Below, piece by piece: positions 63,975 through 64,000 of a DNA stretch of 64,000 nucleotides. The stretch comes from Oscillospiraceae bacterium. GTDB taxonomy: Bacteria > Bacillota > Clostridia > Oscillospirales > Oscillospiraceae. The stretch spans positions 124,001 through 188,000 of the forward strand of contig CAJTCG010000002.1 of NCBI GenBank assembly GCA_910574635.1, read 5' to 3'. The notes beneath the pieces are model-generated. The model did not search any database, had not been told where the DNA came from, and worked only from the letters and a program-made list of their open reading frames with translations. Positions within the stretch are counted from its first letter, which is position 1; every line of letters begins with the position of its first letter. The position numbers and the translations under genes were made by a program.

Positions 63975-64000
63975 ATGTCTGGAAAACCCAATACCGTCCC
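63975..64000 (+). CDS. Start of a gene cut by the window edge
   Basis: ATG with AAAAGGAG upstream and a two-box promoter. Only MSGKPNTV and part of the next codon are visible, so the product is unknown. Confidence 0.6.

Noticed and set aside
1..64000. CRISPR arrays, tRNA and rRNA genes
   Set aside because: No regularly spaced identical repeats, no cloverleaf with a consistent acceptor stem, and no rRNA-like sequence were seen by eye.

Overview
The window looks like accessory DNA from an anaerobic low-to-mid-GC Firmicute, most likely a gut Clostridia member (Oscillospirales-like). The reasons are the strong AGGAGG-type ribosome binding sites, LPxTG/sortase pilus genes, an oxygen-sensitive class III ribonucleotide reductase, and TraX and PcfJ homologues typical of conjugative elements of these bacteria. 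The many small unrecognised genes, each with its own promoter and terminator, together with a ParB-like protein, a serine recombinase, an orphan DNA methylase and IS200/IS605-type debris, suggest a large conjugative plasmid or integrative element rather than core chromosome. No replication origin, tRNA, rRNA or CRISPR array was recognised.

Layout. 1-11.6 kb: surface region read leftward, with a two-repeat secreted protein, an RpiR regulator, an RCC1-type propeller protein, and a pilus operon. In that operon the pilin gene is split by an IscB/omega-RNA element, followed by a sortase and a rare LPQTG-plus-sortase fusion. 11.6-17 kb: small genes, four candidate small RNAs, a HEPN-domain protein pair and traX. 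17-22.3 kb: a serine recombinase operon and a ParB-like protein. 22.3-25.7 kb: a six-gene leftward operon with an AAA-CYTH fusion and a Pth2-type peptidyl-tRNA hydrolase. 26-31 kb: flotillin, uracil-DNA glycosylase and unknowns. 31-37 kb: a (p)ppGpp-hydrolase-like HD protein and a five-gene operon ending in a CoaB/aldolase/methyltransferase-like fusion. 37-45 kb: unknowns, nrdD, and an antirepressor-like gene interrupted by a stop. 45-50 kb: a broken lipoprotein gene, a secreted amidase, a TnpB remnant and PcfJ. 50-51.3 kb: no genes, but it looks like one 1.27-kb structured leftward RNA. 51.3-64 kb: an orphan methylase, SLOG and ATPase genes, a long operon of small proteins, and an SF1 helicase-nuclease.

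Regulation. Reading the gaps by eye, 36 intergenic sites carry the same two-box motif: xxAT (GAAT in 22), then GCATAnnAT or GCATAnnAC starting exactly 20 nt after the first base. They point into genes on both strands, including the pilus operon and the candidate small RNAs. The motif is unlike a TTGACA/TATAAT promoter and matches the spacing and -10 of sporulation sigma-E-type promoters. A few genes (rpiR, the 5.0-5.5 kb pair, the HEPN pair, the recombinase operon) have ordinary sigma-70 promoters instead. Twelve copies of a second, roughly 55-bp two-block repeat lie in gaps, usually with one end 5-28 nt upstream of the two-box promoter. Together these suggest an element-wide regulatory circuit whose sigma factor or activator is not encoded in this window. 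All coordinates and motifs were read by eye; no searches were run.
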